From contig JAYOLL010000006.1 of the NCBI GenBank assembly GCA_038120295.1, positions 76,422-140,421 of the forward strand: 64,000 nucleotides of DNA. The letters run 5' to 3'. Below the pieces are notes generated by a model that saw only the letters and a program-made list of their open reading frames with translations, searched no databases and was not told where the DNA came from. Below, one piece after another: positions 53,356 to 62,821 of the stretch. How positions within the stretch are numbered: position 1 is the first letter of the stretch; each line of letters opens with the position of its first letter. The stretch comes from JAYOEY01 sp038120295 (lineage in GTDB: Bacteria; Pseudomonadota; Alphaproteobacteria; MPNO01; UBA2964). A program made the translations under genes and the position numbers.

Positions 53356-54630
53356 TCAAATCACCCGGAACTGAAGGTTGACGCCGTCCAGAGTAATCTG
53401 CGAACCGTCAGTGATGTTTGTCTGTTCCCTGATAGCATGGCCGTCGATGGTAAGATCGGCGCCGTTCATCGGCGTGAGCGTGAATCCCCGGAAGTTGGGC
53501 GCAAGTCGCGCCCGTGCCCCTTCGTTGGCGAGATCGGGCAGATCGATCACGCACTCGCCGCCCGATCCGATCGTGAACGCGCCGGTCGCCACGACCCATG
53601 TGGCGGCGAAATCGCGGTCGCTGTGAGGCCATTCGGCCTGCATCGCTTCCTCTCCGACATGGCGCTTGGTTTCGGGCAGCAATCTGATCCGCATGGCCGC
53701 GTCGTCGACCCGTATCGGCTCCACGAGGAACCGGCACGGTCCCTTGACCGGCGGCACACGAATGCCCCCGAGGCAGAGTTCGGCAGGCGTCTCCGCGAAA
53801 CGGACCACGGTCTCTCCCCCCTCCGGAACCGCCGAACTGTTGACGAACGTCCCGTTGGTGCTGCCGCAGTCGGCGACGCCGATACCCTCCTCCGTGAGAT
53901 GAAGACGCGCCTGCCTGCCGAGTTTCGACGCCCGCCGGAAACCGATCACGACATCGGCGCTCTCCGGTTTCTGACCGCGACCGACGTCGACGGACGCCCC
54001 GAACCGCAAATAATACGGTCCTCGTTCGGTCAGGAGAATCGCATCGCACCCCTGGGAAACCTTCGTGTTGTCCCCGTCACCCGCCTCGGCCGCAGCCTCG
54101 TTTCCGTTCAGAGCTTCGACCGAATAGGCGTGTACAGGCTCGGCGATGTTCTTGACGGTAAAGGCGCCGCGATCCTCCACCTTGATTTCGGGATTGTCGC
54201 GAATGTGCCGGTAAACCGCTTCGCTGATGAATACGCTTCCGGGATCCGCGATCGATTCCAGACGGGCGGCGACATTGATCGCCGTCCCGAGAGTATCGGA
54301 CTCGGTTATCATCAGATCACCCAGATTTACGCCCATGCGAAACTGGATCAGCGGTTTTTCGGGTTGCCCTGCATGGTAGGTGGCAAGCGCTTTTTGCGCT
54401 TCGATGCCGCACTCCACGGCGTCGAGGACGCTGGTGAAAACGGCAACGACGCTGTCGCCTGCCGTCGCTATGATCCGGCCGCCGAAATTCTCGATGATCT
54501 CGTCGAAAACGGCGCGGCACCCTCTCAGCGTCCGGACGGTTTCGTCCTCGTCCGCCTCCATCAGGGCGGAATAGCCCGCCACATCCGCCGCCAGGATGCC
54601 GTGAAGTCGCCGCCGGATGTTTTCGACCAC
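53356..54630 (-). CDS. Class III adenylate cyclase fused to FHA domains (active-type)
   Basis: 424 residues. N-terminal cyclase domain (about 8-170) with the metal Asp residues in LAADVAGYS and TAGDSVVAVF and the Asn/Arg pair in AINVAARLES, so likely active. An FHA domain follows (about 210-290: VDVGRG, SKLGRQARL, GSTNGTFVN); the usual SxxH is altered to SKLG-R. A second, weaker FHA-like region ends the protein (about 350-424, ADLTIDGHAI). Divergent from prepilin peptidase and convergent with the pilin operon. Paralogue of 59997-61580. Links cAMP production to phosphoprotein recognition (inference). Confidence 0.85.
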   Translation of the reverse strand: MVENIRRRLHGILAADVAGYSALMEADEDETVRTLRGCRAVFDEIIENFGGRIIATAGDSVVAVFTSVLDAVECGIEAQKALATYHAGQPEKPLIQFRMGVNLGDLMITESDTLGTAINVAARLESIADPGSVFISEAVYRHIRDNPEIKVEDRGAFTVKNIAEPVHAYSVEALNGNEAAAEAGDGDNTKVSQGCDAILLTERGPYYLRFGASVDVGRGQKPESADVVIGFRRASKLGRQARLHLTEEGIGVADCGSTNGTFVNSSAVPEGGETVVRFAETPAELCLGGIRVPPVKGPCRFLVEPIRVDDAAMRIRLLPETKRHVGEEAMQAEWPHSDRDFAATWVVATGAFTIGSGGECVIDLPDLANEGARARLAPNFRGFTLTPMNGADLTIDGHAIREQTNITDGSQITLDGVNLQFRVI

Positions 54631-54838
54631 GTGATCCGCTCGCCGTTACGCTTGTCTATTCTGGCAATACAATCTATTCCTGTGCTCGGGACAACTCAAG
54701 ATTACCGAAGCGCATCGACGACAATGCGCCGCACAAGGTCCTGGAATCAGGCGCGCTTTCGGACTGCGACCGGGTTGTTTCGCCCGCCCGGACAGGGCCG
54801 GACCGACGCGACTCGGTCGAGTGGGGTGAGATCCGAAC

Positions 54839-55732
54839 ATGTGGGATGCAATCGTCAATTCGGCCGGTGTTCTGACGGGAGAATTTCAGCGCGGCTCTCT
54901 TGCCGCTTACCTCATAATCGCCGCTATCGGCCTGTGCGCCGGCAGCTTTCTCTCCGTCGCGGTCAACCGGTTGCCGCGAATGGAGGGGCTCGACGACAGC
55001 GAGACGCCGAACGCTGCATCGCCTGACGGGCGATACAATCTTGCCACGCCAGCGTCTCATTGCGTGCGGTGCGGCCACTCGATCCGATGGTACGAGAACA
55101 TACCGGTCGTAAGCTATATCGCGCTTCGCGCCCGGTGCTCGGCATGCGGCGCGCGAATTTCGATGCTCTACCCGACGACCGAAATTCTTGCCTGCGCGGT
55201 CGCCGTAATCGCGTTGTGGCGGTTCGAGCAGCCCGGCCCGGCGTTCGGGGCGATGGCGCTGGGCTGGGCGCTGATCGCCATATCGGCCATCGATCTCCGC
55301 GAACGGTATATTCCCGACCTGATCGTCCTGCCGATGATCTGGATCGGGCTCGCCTGCAATGCGTTCAGCCTTTTTGCTAACCCGGCACACGCAATCTTCG
55401 GCGCGATCGCCGGTTACGCCTTCCTGTGGAGCCTTTGTTTCATATATCGCGTGGCGACAGGAAAAACCGGTATTGGCCGAGGCGATTTCAAACTTCTGGC
55501 GATGCTCGGCGCATGGCTCGGAATCGAGGCCCTCCCGGTCGTCCTCTTTATCTCCTTTACGTCAGGAGCGGTATTCGGTCTGGCCGCCATCGTCTTCGCC
55601 CGGGCGCGGCTCGACAGCGCGATTCCGTTCGGCCCTTTCATCGCCGCAGCCGGTTGGCTGACGCTCCATTGGTCAGCGCACATTACCGCCGCGTACGGGA
55701 ATTTTCTCAGGACTTTGGGGATTGCCTGGTAA
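54839..55732 (+). CDS. Prepilin peptidase (PilD/GspO family)
   Basis: 297 residues, polytopic. N-terminal zinc-type domain with CVRC and CSAC, catalytic Asp residues in AIDLRERYIPD and GRGDFKLLAMLGAWLG, and the GSFLSVAVNRLP motif. It cleaves and N-methylates the prepilins encoded at 46368-53325. Confidence 0.95.
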   Translation: MWDAIVNSAGVLTGEFQRGSLAAYLIIAAIGLCAGSFLSVAVNRLPRMEGLDDSETPNAASPDGRYNLATPASHCVRCGHSIRWYENIPVVSYIALRARCSACGARISMLYPTTEILACAVAVIALWRFEQPGPAFGAMALGWALIAISAIDLRERYIPDLIVLPMIWIGLACNAFSLFANPAHAIFGAIAGYAFLWSLCFIYRVATGKTGIGRGDFKLLAMLGAWLGIEALPVVLFISFTSGAVFGLAAIVFARARLDSAIPFGPFIAAAGWLTLHWSAHITAAYGNFLRTLGIAW

Positions 55733-55789
55733 GCGGGCCTCAATATGACCGGGCCCTTTCAAACGGTTTCGGAACGACTCGCGTTCTCC

Positions 55790-56611
55790 CTACCGAAGGC
55801 CTCGCTCCCTTGTCTTGGTCTTCTTCTGCTGGAACTTCAGGATATGGCATTCCTTGGCGTTCGCCGTCTGCTTTACGAATTCGACCCGGTCGGATCCGAT
55901 TGAAACGATCTTGAGTCCGGTCGGTTTGAGAACGTCTCCGATACCGTAATCGAGGCTATTGATCGTCGCGACCTTCTTACCGCTGATCGTCCCGATACCG
56001 GACAGCGTATGTACCCAGGTCTGATCGATGCAGTCCCGCCCCGGAATATCGACGAGGCGTTGAAACGGGTTTCGTCGATTCTTCTGCTTGACCATCGCCA
56101 GAAGCGTATCGAAATGCCGGGGTGGCGCGGGTCTCGCATCGTTTTTGGGCGTAATGGCGAACTTGATGAAATTTATGCTCTTCTTTCTGTCGTAAGGTCG
56201 CACTTCCAGATCGTGAACGACGACATCGAGACTTTCGAGGTCCGCTGCAAACTGGGTAAACACATAATAATTGCCGAACATTTCGATAATGAACTTCAGC
56301 TTGTCTTCCTCATCGGGAACAAACTTCCGGATAATGACCTTATGGTCTTTGGCCAGTTTGTTAATCCTCTTCAGGAAATCGGGTATCGAATTAAGCTTGT
56401 TTACCGTTTCCTTGTTTGATTTCGTGAAAAAGGCTTTCCTCTTTTTGAGTTCGGCGTTTTCGGCGGCGATGTATTTCTGTGCCTCGATCAGGTCCGCATA
56501 CTTGGCTTTGGCGGGGACATAGAGACCGACATAGGCGGCCAGCGAAAGCCCGACGATCAGGTAAAGAGTCGAAAGGACCAGCGAGAGGTGATTGCGAATA
56601 AATGCGTCCAT
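55790..56611 (-). CDS. PilO-like protein with C-terminal PilP/GspC-like domain (fusion)
   Basis: 273 residues. One N-terminal membrane segment (about 12-33), a coiled coil (about 38-75), a PilO/GspM-like ferredoxin-fold domain (about 80-160) and a C-terminal beta domain (about 180-260, NPFQRLVDIP, SGKKVATIN, GLKIVSIGSDRVEFV) like PilP. The two functions are normally separate genes. Downstream partner of the PilM/PilN-like gene. Confidence 0.75.
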   Translation of the reverse strand: MDAFIRNHLSLVLSTLYLIVGLSLAAYVGLYVPAKAKYADLIEAQKYIAAENAELKKRKAFFTKSNKETVNKLNSIPDFLKRINKLAKDHKVIIRKFVPDEEDKLKFIIEMFGNYYVFTQFAADLESLDVVVHDLEVRPYDRKKSINFIKFAITPKNDARPAPPRHFDTLLAMVKQKNRRNPFQRLVDIPGRDCIDQTWVHTLSGIGTISGKKVATINSLDYGIGDVLKPTGLKIVSIGSDRVEFVKQTANAKECHILKFQQKKTKTRERGLR

Positions 56612-56642
56612 GATTCAGACCGTAAGCCTCGCTCTCGCCACC

Positions 56643-58727
56643 TCAGCCCTTCCGGGCCTTTGAATCCGCACGGGTCTGCTGATCGGCATTGCAGCCATCT
56701 ATCGACAGATCCTGATTTGCCACTCTGCCTGTTTTCTTCTCCTTGTCCTTGTCCCTGTTGTTGTCGTACCAGGCTTCGATCGTAAACCTCACGATTTCCG
56801 CGACGTCTTCGAGATCAACCGCAGCGCCTTCGAAGGTAATCGTCTTGAAGTCCGCCATGAAAAGGCCGCGGCTGTCTTTCTCGAGCCGGCGAATGTAGTT
56901 CGAAATTTTCAGCAAATGTCCGTCATATGACGGCAGGACCGCGCCTTTGATGATCAGCTTCCGAAGATTCTCCGAATTCTGGCCGATCTTCACCGATTCG
57001 TTAGTGATATAGACGTCGGTGAGCCAGATCTCCCTGCTTGCGTAGCAGCTGAGCGCGAGAAATTTCTCCGTCCAGAGGACCTTGTCCGTGACACCGGTGG
57101 AGACACGCCGATGGCTCAGACTTTCAGCGGTCTGAACCTCCCTTCTCATGACTTCATTCTGGGCAAGCGCCCGTTCGAGAGCGGCAGCGGCTCTCTGCTG
57201 CTTTTTGACGGCAGGCTGGATATAGCTCGTATAGCCCCCATAGAGTACGAGAATGGCGAATAGCGTCAGCAGACCGAAACCGGCCCGCTCGTTCTTCTCT
57301 ACGCCTCCGCCGCCGGAGCCGGAACTCAACTGAATGCCGAAAAAAGTTTTCCCGCCCTGCTGCGCCCTGCCTCTGCCGCCGCCCCGGCGAAAACCGGTCC
57401 GAACAGAAGTCCGGCGTGCCCGATCGCCGGCCCTCGCGGACCGGCGTTCCGTTTCCCTGGAACCGGCGGCAGGCGCCTGCTCGTCCCGTGAGGGATCGGC
57501 GGCGACTTCCTTCTGGGACCTGACACGGTTCTTGTCCCAGACCCAGTTGACTTTTCCGATTGCGAACAGCGGCCCCTGCGATCCTGAAAGCAGATTGAGC
57601 AGTTCAACCCGGGGGATCGCCAGCGCCTCGTCTACACAGTCGACGACGGCATTCTTTACAGGCATGTTGAGGCGTCTGGAGAGCCAGTCGCCAAGCCCCC
57701 TGATCTGATTTTCCGCGCCGTGAACCGAGAGGCTTTTCCCGCCCTCGACGAACACGGCCCGCTGCTCGGCGAAAAACGACAGCGAAATTTCGATTTCTTC
57801 TGCCAGACGCCGGACGATGGGACCCAGAACCCGCTCGAACTGGCTGGGAACAGACGACCCGTCGGTATCCGCGTCGCTCGTAAGAATCGACTTCATGCAG
57901 TCGCGACGTTTCATTTCATCGAGCGCCATATCGAGCCGCAATCCCTGGGCCTCGGCGAGAGTAGCGGCGATCGTTTGCGTGCCGATCGGGATTGAACGGA
58001 CGACAGCGACCGCATGACTGGCATTGGAAATGGAAACCGTCGACGCGTTGGCGCTGATGAAAAGATCGCAACGCGTTTCAGCCTCCGCGGCTTGAACGCT
58101 GACCTGACCGGCCGTGATCGCGACGTAGGGAGCGGGCGTAACCGCGGCAACCTTCTGCGCAATGTCGCCGAATGCCGAGAGATAATCGCGGAGCTTTTCG
58201 ATGTCGATAAATCCGTAAAGCCCTCCTTTGGAAGGAGCTGAAGCCGCTCCCCTGGACGCCCCCGGCTGCGTTTGAGCGAAACCGAAGGAAATTTCCTCGA
58301 CGCCCAGATGCTCCTGTCCGAAATTTCTTACGGCCGACACGTTGGTCGACGAAAACCCGGAAAGGGCATCGCCATTTTCGACCAGCACGATACCGGGGTC
58401 GTCGAGGATTAGAACGACGTATCCGATATTCGAGAATGTTCCCTTGCCGATCTTGTCGACCGCCTGCCGAATGACGTCCTCGATCGTCGGAGACTGTCCG
58501 TCGACGGCACGCACGGACTCCTCGCCCACGGGTTTTTCGACCGGTTCGCCTTCGGCGCCGACGAAACGGGCCTGCCAGGACGAATCCGAGACGTAAAGAT
58601 AGATGCCGTTTCGGTCGCGGCCCTTGCCTCTTCCGGCCCGCCCCGATCCGGCTTCGTCGGTTCCAGAGGCTGTCCTCTCGTCGCCGGAGCCGGTTTTTTT
58701 CCCGAAGAACTTCATTCCGAGCTTCAT
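56643..58727 (-). CDS. PilM-PilN (GspL/MshI)-like fused inner-membrane assembly protein
   Basis: 694 residues. N-terminal basic/Gly-rich tail, an actin-like PilM/GspL-cyto domain (about 40-400), a Ser/Arg/Gly-rich linker (about 420-490), one membrane segment (near 500-520), a coiled coil and a PilN-like periplasmic domain (about 560-650). ATP-site residues are not clearly conserved. It couples the cytoplasmic ATPase to the periplasmic PilO/PilP protein. Identification is by overall layout. Confidence 0.7.
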   Translation of the reverse strand: MKLGMKFFGKKTGSGDERTASGTDEAGSGRAGRGKGRDRNGIYLYVSDSSWQARFVGAEGEPVEKPVGEESVRAVDGQSPTIEDVIRQAVDKIGKGTFSNIGYVVLILDDPGIVLVENGDALSGFSSTNVSAVRNFGQEHLGVEEISFGFAQTQPGASRGAASAPSKGGLYGFIDIEKLRDYLSAFGDIAQKVAAVTPAPYVAITAGQVSVQAAEAETRCDLFISANASTVSISNASHAVAVVRSIPIGTQTIAATLAEAQGLRLDMALDEMKRRDCMKSILTSDADTDGSSVPSQFERVLGPIVRRLAEEIEISLSFFAEQRAVFVEGGKSLSVHGAENQIRGLGDWLSRRLNMPVKNAVVDCVDEALAIPRVELLNLLSGSQGPLFAIGKVNWVWDKNRVRSQKEVAADPSRDEQAPAAGSRETERRSARAGDRARRTSVRTGFRRGGGRGRAQQGGKTFFGIQLSSGSGGGGVEKNERAGFGLLTLFAILVLYGGYTSYIQPAVKKQQRAAAALERALAQNEVMRREVQTAESLSHRRVSTGVTDKVLWTEKFLALSCYASREIWLTDVYITNESVKIGQNSENLRKLIIKGAVLPSYDGHLLKISNYIRRLEKDSRGLFMADFKTITFEGAAVDLEDVAEIVRFTIEAWYDNNRDKDKEKKTGRVANQDLSIDGCNADQQTRADSKARKG

Positions 58728-58885
58728 ACGGCGATTACCTCGGTCTACTGTTTATAGGCTTTTAAAAAATATTAACCATCGCCCACCTTTTGTCGACACG
58801 TTTCCATGATTTTCGCCGGAAAGTGTCTGCGGTGTCGGAATGACGGGGCTCAGCTTTTTCGATGCTCCCTTTGACGGCCATCGGA

Positions 58886-59809
58886 TTATCCGAATTTCCC
58901 CAGGACCAGAGTGATATTGTCCGCACCGTTTCTGGCAAGCGCCGCGCCGATGAGTTCCTGACAAATCCTCGGGAGATTGCCGTCATTGGCTTCGCTCAGA
59001 TAGGCGGTCAGCGTTTCGTGGTCGAGATAGTCCGAAAGCCCATCCGTACAAATCAGGATCAAGTCGCCTTGCGCGAGCATTTCCTGACGAATGTCGGTGT
59101 TGACCTCCGGCGCCTGACCGAGCGCCTGCAGGATGACGTTGCGGCCTGGTTCCGGCCCCTTGCTGCCGCCGGAAAGCCATTCCTGATAGGCGGATTGATC
59201 GGTTGTAACCTGGACCAGATTCCTGTTTCGAAACAGATACACGCGGCTGTCGCCGACGTTGAAAATAAGCGCGCTGCGCGGGTCGTCCTTCTGAAGATAG
59301 ACCCCCGCGACGGTCGTTCCCATGGCCCGTCTGCCGGACGCCTTTTTTTGCTGGCTTTGAACGAAGATTGTGCGGCTGGCGTGATTGATGGATGCCGCCA
59401 TCATGTTTGCTTCCGGGATATCCTCGACGGCGAACAGAGCCGTTCTGGAGTCGTCTTCCGGCGCTTTTCCGAACGGGGTATTCAGCGGTTCGGTCAGATC
59501 TCGCATGCTGTCGACGATGTGCCGCCGGATCGACGCCAGAGCAACGGAACTGGCGATTTCACCGGCGAGATGGCCGCCGACGCCGTCCGCGACCATGAAC
59601 AGACGATGTTCATGGTCGATCAGAAAATTATCTTCGTTGTTCGAACGGTTCCGGCCATTGTCGGTCAGGCCGACGGCCCGAAAATCGGCCCCCCCGCCAC
59701 CGTCGGTGCGGCGGTCTCCGGGTCCGTCACGAGTCAGTTGGTTTCCCAAAGTCAACGATCCGCGCACTTCCTGTTCGGTAAATCTGCCATTCGGTCGCGC
59801 ATTCGACAT
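58886..59809 (-). CDS. PP2C-family Ser/Thr phosphatase
   Basis: 307 residues with a disordered N-terminus (about 1-40). Metal-binding Asp/Glu residues in RSNNEDNF, VADGVGGH, GDSR, CTDGLSD and GADNITLV are all present. Closest functional analogues are PppA/Stp phosphatases that reverse PknA/PpkA-type kinases. It is the natural antagonist of the kinase at 44614-46179. Confidence 0.93.
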   Translation of the reverse strand: MSNARPNGRFTEQEVRGSLTLGNQLTRDGPGDRRTDGGGGADFRAVGLTDNGRNRSNNEDNFLIDHEHRLFMVADGVGGHLAGEIASSVALASIRRHIVDSMRDLTEPLNTPFGKAPEDDSRTALFAVEDIPEANMMAASINHASRTIFVQSQQKKASGRRAMGTTVAGVYLQKDDPRSALIFNVGDSRVYLFRNRNLVQVTTDQSAYQEWLSGGSKGPEPGRNVILQALGQAPEVNTDIRQEMLAQGDLILICTDGLSDYLDHETLTAYLSEANDGNLPRICQELIGAALARNGADNITLVLGKFG

Positions 59810-59996
59810 CGAATATTAATTGCTGTTGTCGTATCTCGATTGCGCACAGGCTATTCGACTATAAGAATTCCAGCCTTGTTTACCAACGCAAATTTTTGTT
59901 TTGTAATGGGAATTAAGCGGTTTCGGAATTTCAGACTGCGCGTCGGAAGCGCTATTTCCGAAAACGTACTTACGTTCTGAGAGATCGGTCGCTCCA

Positions 59997-61580
59997 ATGG
60001 CCACGAAGCGCGAACGTCGTCAACTCAAGATCGTCGTCGCAATGAATATTGCGCTATCGGCGGAAGATACCGCAGCAGCCAGTGACGCCGATGCCCCGTC
60101 TCTGCACCCCTATTTCGACCTCGCCAGGGAATATATCAACCAGTTCGAAAACGACATTCTTATGGATTTTGCGCCTCTCGCACTCGTTGAGTTCGGGAGC
60201 GTCGTCGAAGCGTTCGATTGTCTTACAAGGGTGCGAACTGTCATTTCCGACCTGAGCCGAAGCCAGTCCGAGATACAGACCAGATTCAGCTGCTATATCG
60301 GAGAAGTGTCAGGCAATTCGCCGCTGCTCGAAAACAGCGTCGTCCGCCGTTCGGTGGAAATGCTCGAAGCGGCGTCATGGGGGGAGGTCATCGTTTCCGA
60401 CACGGTGTACGGCACATTGGGGAGACATCAGGCGCTCTTCGAAAAATTTGACGACCGTTCCTTTGTCATTCGGGCTGGCTCCGACATGCACAGGCTCGAC
60501 CCTTCGGACGGCACGGGAGAGGAAGACGGTGAGGGGATCGAATCCCAGACTGATATGACGATTGTCGGCGTATCTGCTGCCGCCGCCCCCGACGGCGGGG
60601 ATCCGCCCGATGACCGAAGGGATCCCACAATTGTCGGCGGCGCTGAAGATATCGACCGGGAACGCGGAGACGCGCCCCCTGCTGAAAACCCGTTGATCGC
60701 GGAAATACTGTCCAGGAGCGAAACGGCGATCAACGCCGGCGATACGGCCGCCTGCTACGAAGCGCTGGGCGCCATCGAAAAATCAACATCAGCGATTGAA
60801 CCGGCGGAAACCGACGCGCTCGACGCCTGCCGTGAGCAACTCGAAGCAGCCCTGGGCTTTTCAGAACCGGCGGCGCTTGTCCTGCAAAACCGGCCGAACC
60901 TCCTCTTCTTCTCGAATGCGATCGAGATCGGCCGGCGCGTCGCTTCGCCGTACCGGGATATTCATGTCGGTTGCCGCCTTGTATCGCAGACCGGCCGCCA
61001 GGCGCGGATCGAGTTTCAGGACCACGATTTTCGGGTCTCCGACCTCGGCAGTACAAATGGCACTTTTCTTGAAGACCGACACGTACATCCCGGGGAGTGG
61101 ATAGCCATCCCCCCCCATGCGCGGATCAAACTGGGCGGAGGGCTTAAACCGCCGCGGCCCGGCCCGTGCGTGCTGGCCTGCCGATACGTGGCGGGCAATC
61201 CCGCCTCAATGTTGTTCGAATTCGAAACCGGCCATCTTGAGCCCGAAGAGATGGCCGCACTGTCCGAGAACTGGCGGACCATCCATCTGGATGGGGCCTA
61301 TCGCTGGATTTTGGCGCCTGGGAGCGTTCAACTTGGACAATCGAGCGAGTGCGCCATCAGGTCGCCGGCGGAAACGGGAAAGGCCGCCGCACGAATTTCG
61401 GTCAAAGACCGGTGCTATATCGAACCTGTCGGCGGCGCAGACCTGACGATCGAAGGCGTGTCGTTCAGGAGCAAAGTTGTTCTGGCCGACAATATTGAAC
61501 TCGTTTTAAACGGTGCAAAAATCCGTTTTTCGAGCGCGGCGAACTATTTCGCGGCAAACCCTCCCGGGGTCGGTATCTAG
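59997..61580 (+). CDS. Degenerate (pseudo)cyclase domain fused to FHA domains
   Basis: 527 residues, paralogue of 53356-54630 over the whole length. In the cyclase-like part (about 8-165) every catalytic position is lost by my alignment: AADVAG is AMNIAL (Asp to Asn), GDSVV is APLAL (Asp to Pro) and the Asn/Arg of INVAARL are VV-S. The linker (about 180-230) has DMTIVG and DPTIVGG Thr motifs. The FHA core (about 310-375) has IEIGRR, SQTGRQARI and GSTNGTFLED. A second FHA-like domain ends the protein (ADLTIEGVSF). Likely a pThr-binding scaffold rather than an enzyme. It is transcribed divergently from the PP2C gene. Confidence 0.85.
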   Translation: MATKRERRQLKIVVAMNIALSAEDTAAASDADAPSLHPYFDLAREYINQFENDILMDFAPLALVEFGSVVEAFDCLTRVRTVISDLSRSQSEIQTRFSCYIGEVSGNSPLLENSVVRRSVEMLEAASWGEVIVSDTVYGTLGRHQALFEKFDDRSFVIRAGSDMHRLDPSDGTGEEDGEGIESQTDMTIVGVSAAAAPDGGDPPDDRRDPTIVGGAEDIDRERGDAPPAENPLIAEILSRSETAINAGDTAACYEALGAIEKSTSAIEPAETDALDACREQLEAALGFSEPAALVLQNRPNLLFFSNAIEIGRRVASPYRDIHVGCRLVSQTGRQARIEFQDHDFRVSDLGSTNGTFLEDRHVHPGEWIAIPPHARIKLGGGLKPPRPGPCVLACRYVAGNPASMLFEFETGHLEPEEMAALSENWRTIHLDGAYRWILAPGSVQLGQSSECAIRSPAETGKAAARISVKDRCYIEPVGGADLTIEGVSFRSKVVLADNIELVLNGAKIRFSSAANYFAANPPGVGI

Positions 61581-61630
61581 GCCCGGAACAGTTCGGATAA
61601 ATTGGCTTCCGCCCGCCCGCGGCGTAAATC

Positions 61631-62821
61631 TCAGCGCGGCGGAAATCCGAGTAAGTAAGTCTGAATGCCTTTCGGAGTCTCTTTCTCGAGCCGGACGTCG
61701 CTGGACGAAATTTCCACGATCCGCATGCCGTCGAGCGATGTCCCGACTTCGTACTCCTTGCCGTCGATAAAGGCGATACGCGTCGCCGGACCGAGCTTGG
61801 CGATTCCCGATAACCGGTATTTCGCGGTGATCTCCCGGACCGGCAGACGTTGAGACGAAGCATTCACCCAGAAATCCCGCGGTTTTTCCGGCGCAGCCTT
61901 ATCGACGGGCGCAGCCATCTTATCCGGGGAGGCCATTCTGTTCATAGGAACCGGTGCCGCTGCAATCGCCCGTGAAGGCGATTCGTTCCGCGCCGTACTC
62001 TTGAGAATTTCTTTCGGCTTTTCCTTGCGCCCCCCCTCCGATTCAACCGGCATCACATCGGCGGATCCGGAATTCACCGGCTCAGGCATATCCTGTAGCG
62101 CCTCTCTTGCGCGGCCGGCCGATTTCTGCGCTTTAACGAGGTCCCGGACCTGGCCGATTTCCGTTGAGCTTCCCCGAACCAGCAAGCGCCTGCCCGATTC
62201 GGCGACGTCAATCGCTGCTCCCAGCCCGAACTCTCTGGCCGCGCGGATTATGGTGTCGCCGTCCAGGCCCTCAAGCTCGATCGCCGTCTCCGTCGCCGTT
62301 TGCACTGCCGTCTGCACTGGAGTCTGCTTCGACGTCTGGGCAACCTGCGACGGCAGCGGCCGGGCCGCGGGTGGACTGTCGGCCTTTCGCGTCTCCGCCG
62401 GTTCGGAGACGATTTGTGACGCCGAGCCGCGCTCAGGCCTGACCTTCGGAACCGGTGCGCTTCGCACACTCCGTCGAACGACCGGCGCCCGCGGCAGATT
62501 ACCGGCAACGCCGATCAGAACCGTGTTGGTTTCTGCATTAAACCGGTAGTCGAGACCATTCTGCGCCATCAACATGTTGAAGGCGCCCTGAAGGGGCATA
62601 TTGGCGAAACGAAACGTGATTGAGCCCTCGACGCCGGGCAGAAAGGAAATTTCGTTCCCGTTCTGGCGAACGATGTTGCGCAGAACGACCTTGATATCCT
62701 CTTCGTTGCTGTATCGCTCGAAGATATTCTGCTTCCATTCGATCTCGTCGGCAGCCGCCCGGTGGCCGGCAAGCGAGCCGGCGAGGACAGCCAACAGCAA
62801 CAACCTGCCAACGCCCGTCAT
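61631..62821 (-). CDS. Secretin N0 (STN)-domain periplasmic protein with GspC-like C-terminal region
   Basis: About 396 residues from the ATG at 62821, with a signal peptide ending near AAADE. The N-terminal secretin-type N0 domain (about 25-105: DIKVVLRNIVRQNGNEISF, LQGAFNMLMAQNGLDYRF) is followed by a long Pro/Ala-rich linker and a C-terminal beta region (about 340-395: KEYEVGTSLDGMRIVEI, YLLGFPPR) like GspC/PilP. No secretin barrel is present. It may bridge inner membrane and secretin. Confidence 0.75.
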   Translation of the reverse strand: MTGVGRLLLLAVLAGSLAGHRAAADEIEWKQNIFERYSNEEDIKVVLRNIVRQNGNEISFLPGVEGSITFRFANMPLQGAFNMLMAQNGLDYRFNAETNTVLIGVAGNLPRAPVVRRSVRSAPVPKVRPERGSASQIVSEPAETRKADSPPAARPLPSQVAQTSKQTPVQTAVQTATETAIELEGLDGDTIIRAAREFGLGAAIDVAESGRRLLVRGSSTEIGQVRDLVKAQKSAGRAREALQDMPEPVNSGSADVMPVESEGGRKEKPKEILKSTARNESPSRAIAAAPVPMNRMASPDKMAAPVDKAAPEKPRDFWVNASSQRLPVREITAKYRLSGIAKLGPATRIAFIDGKEYEVGTSLDGMRIVEISSSDVRLEKETPKGIQTYLLGFPPR

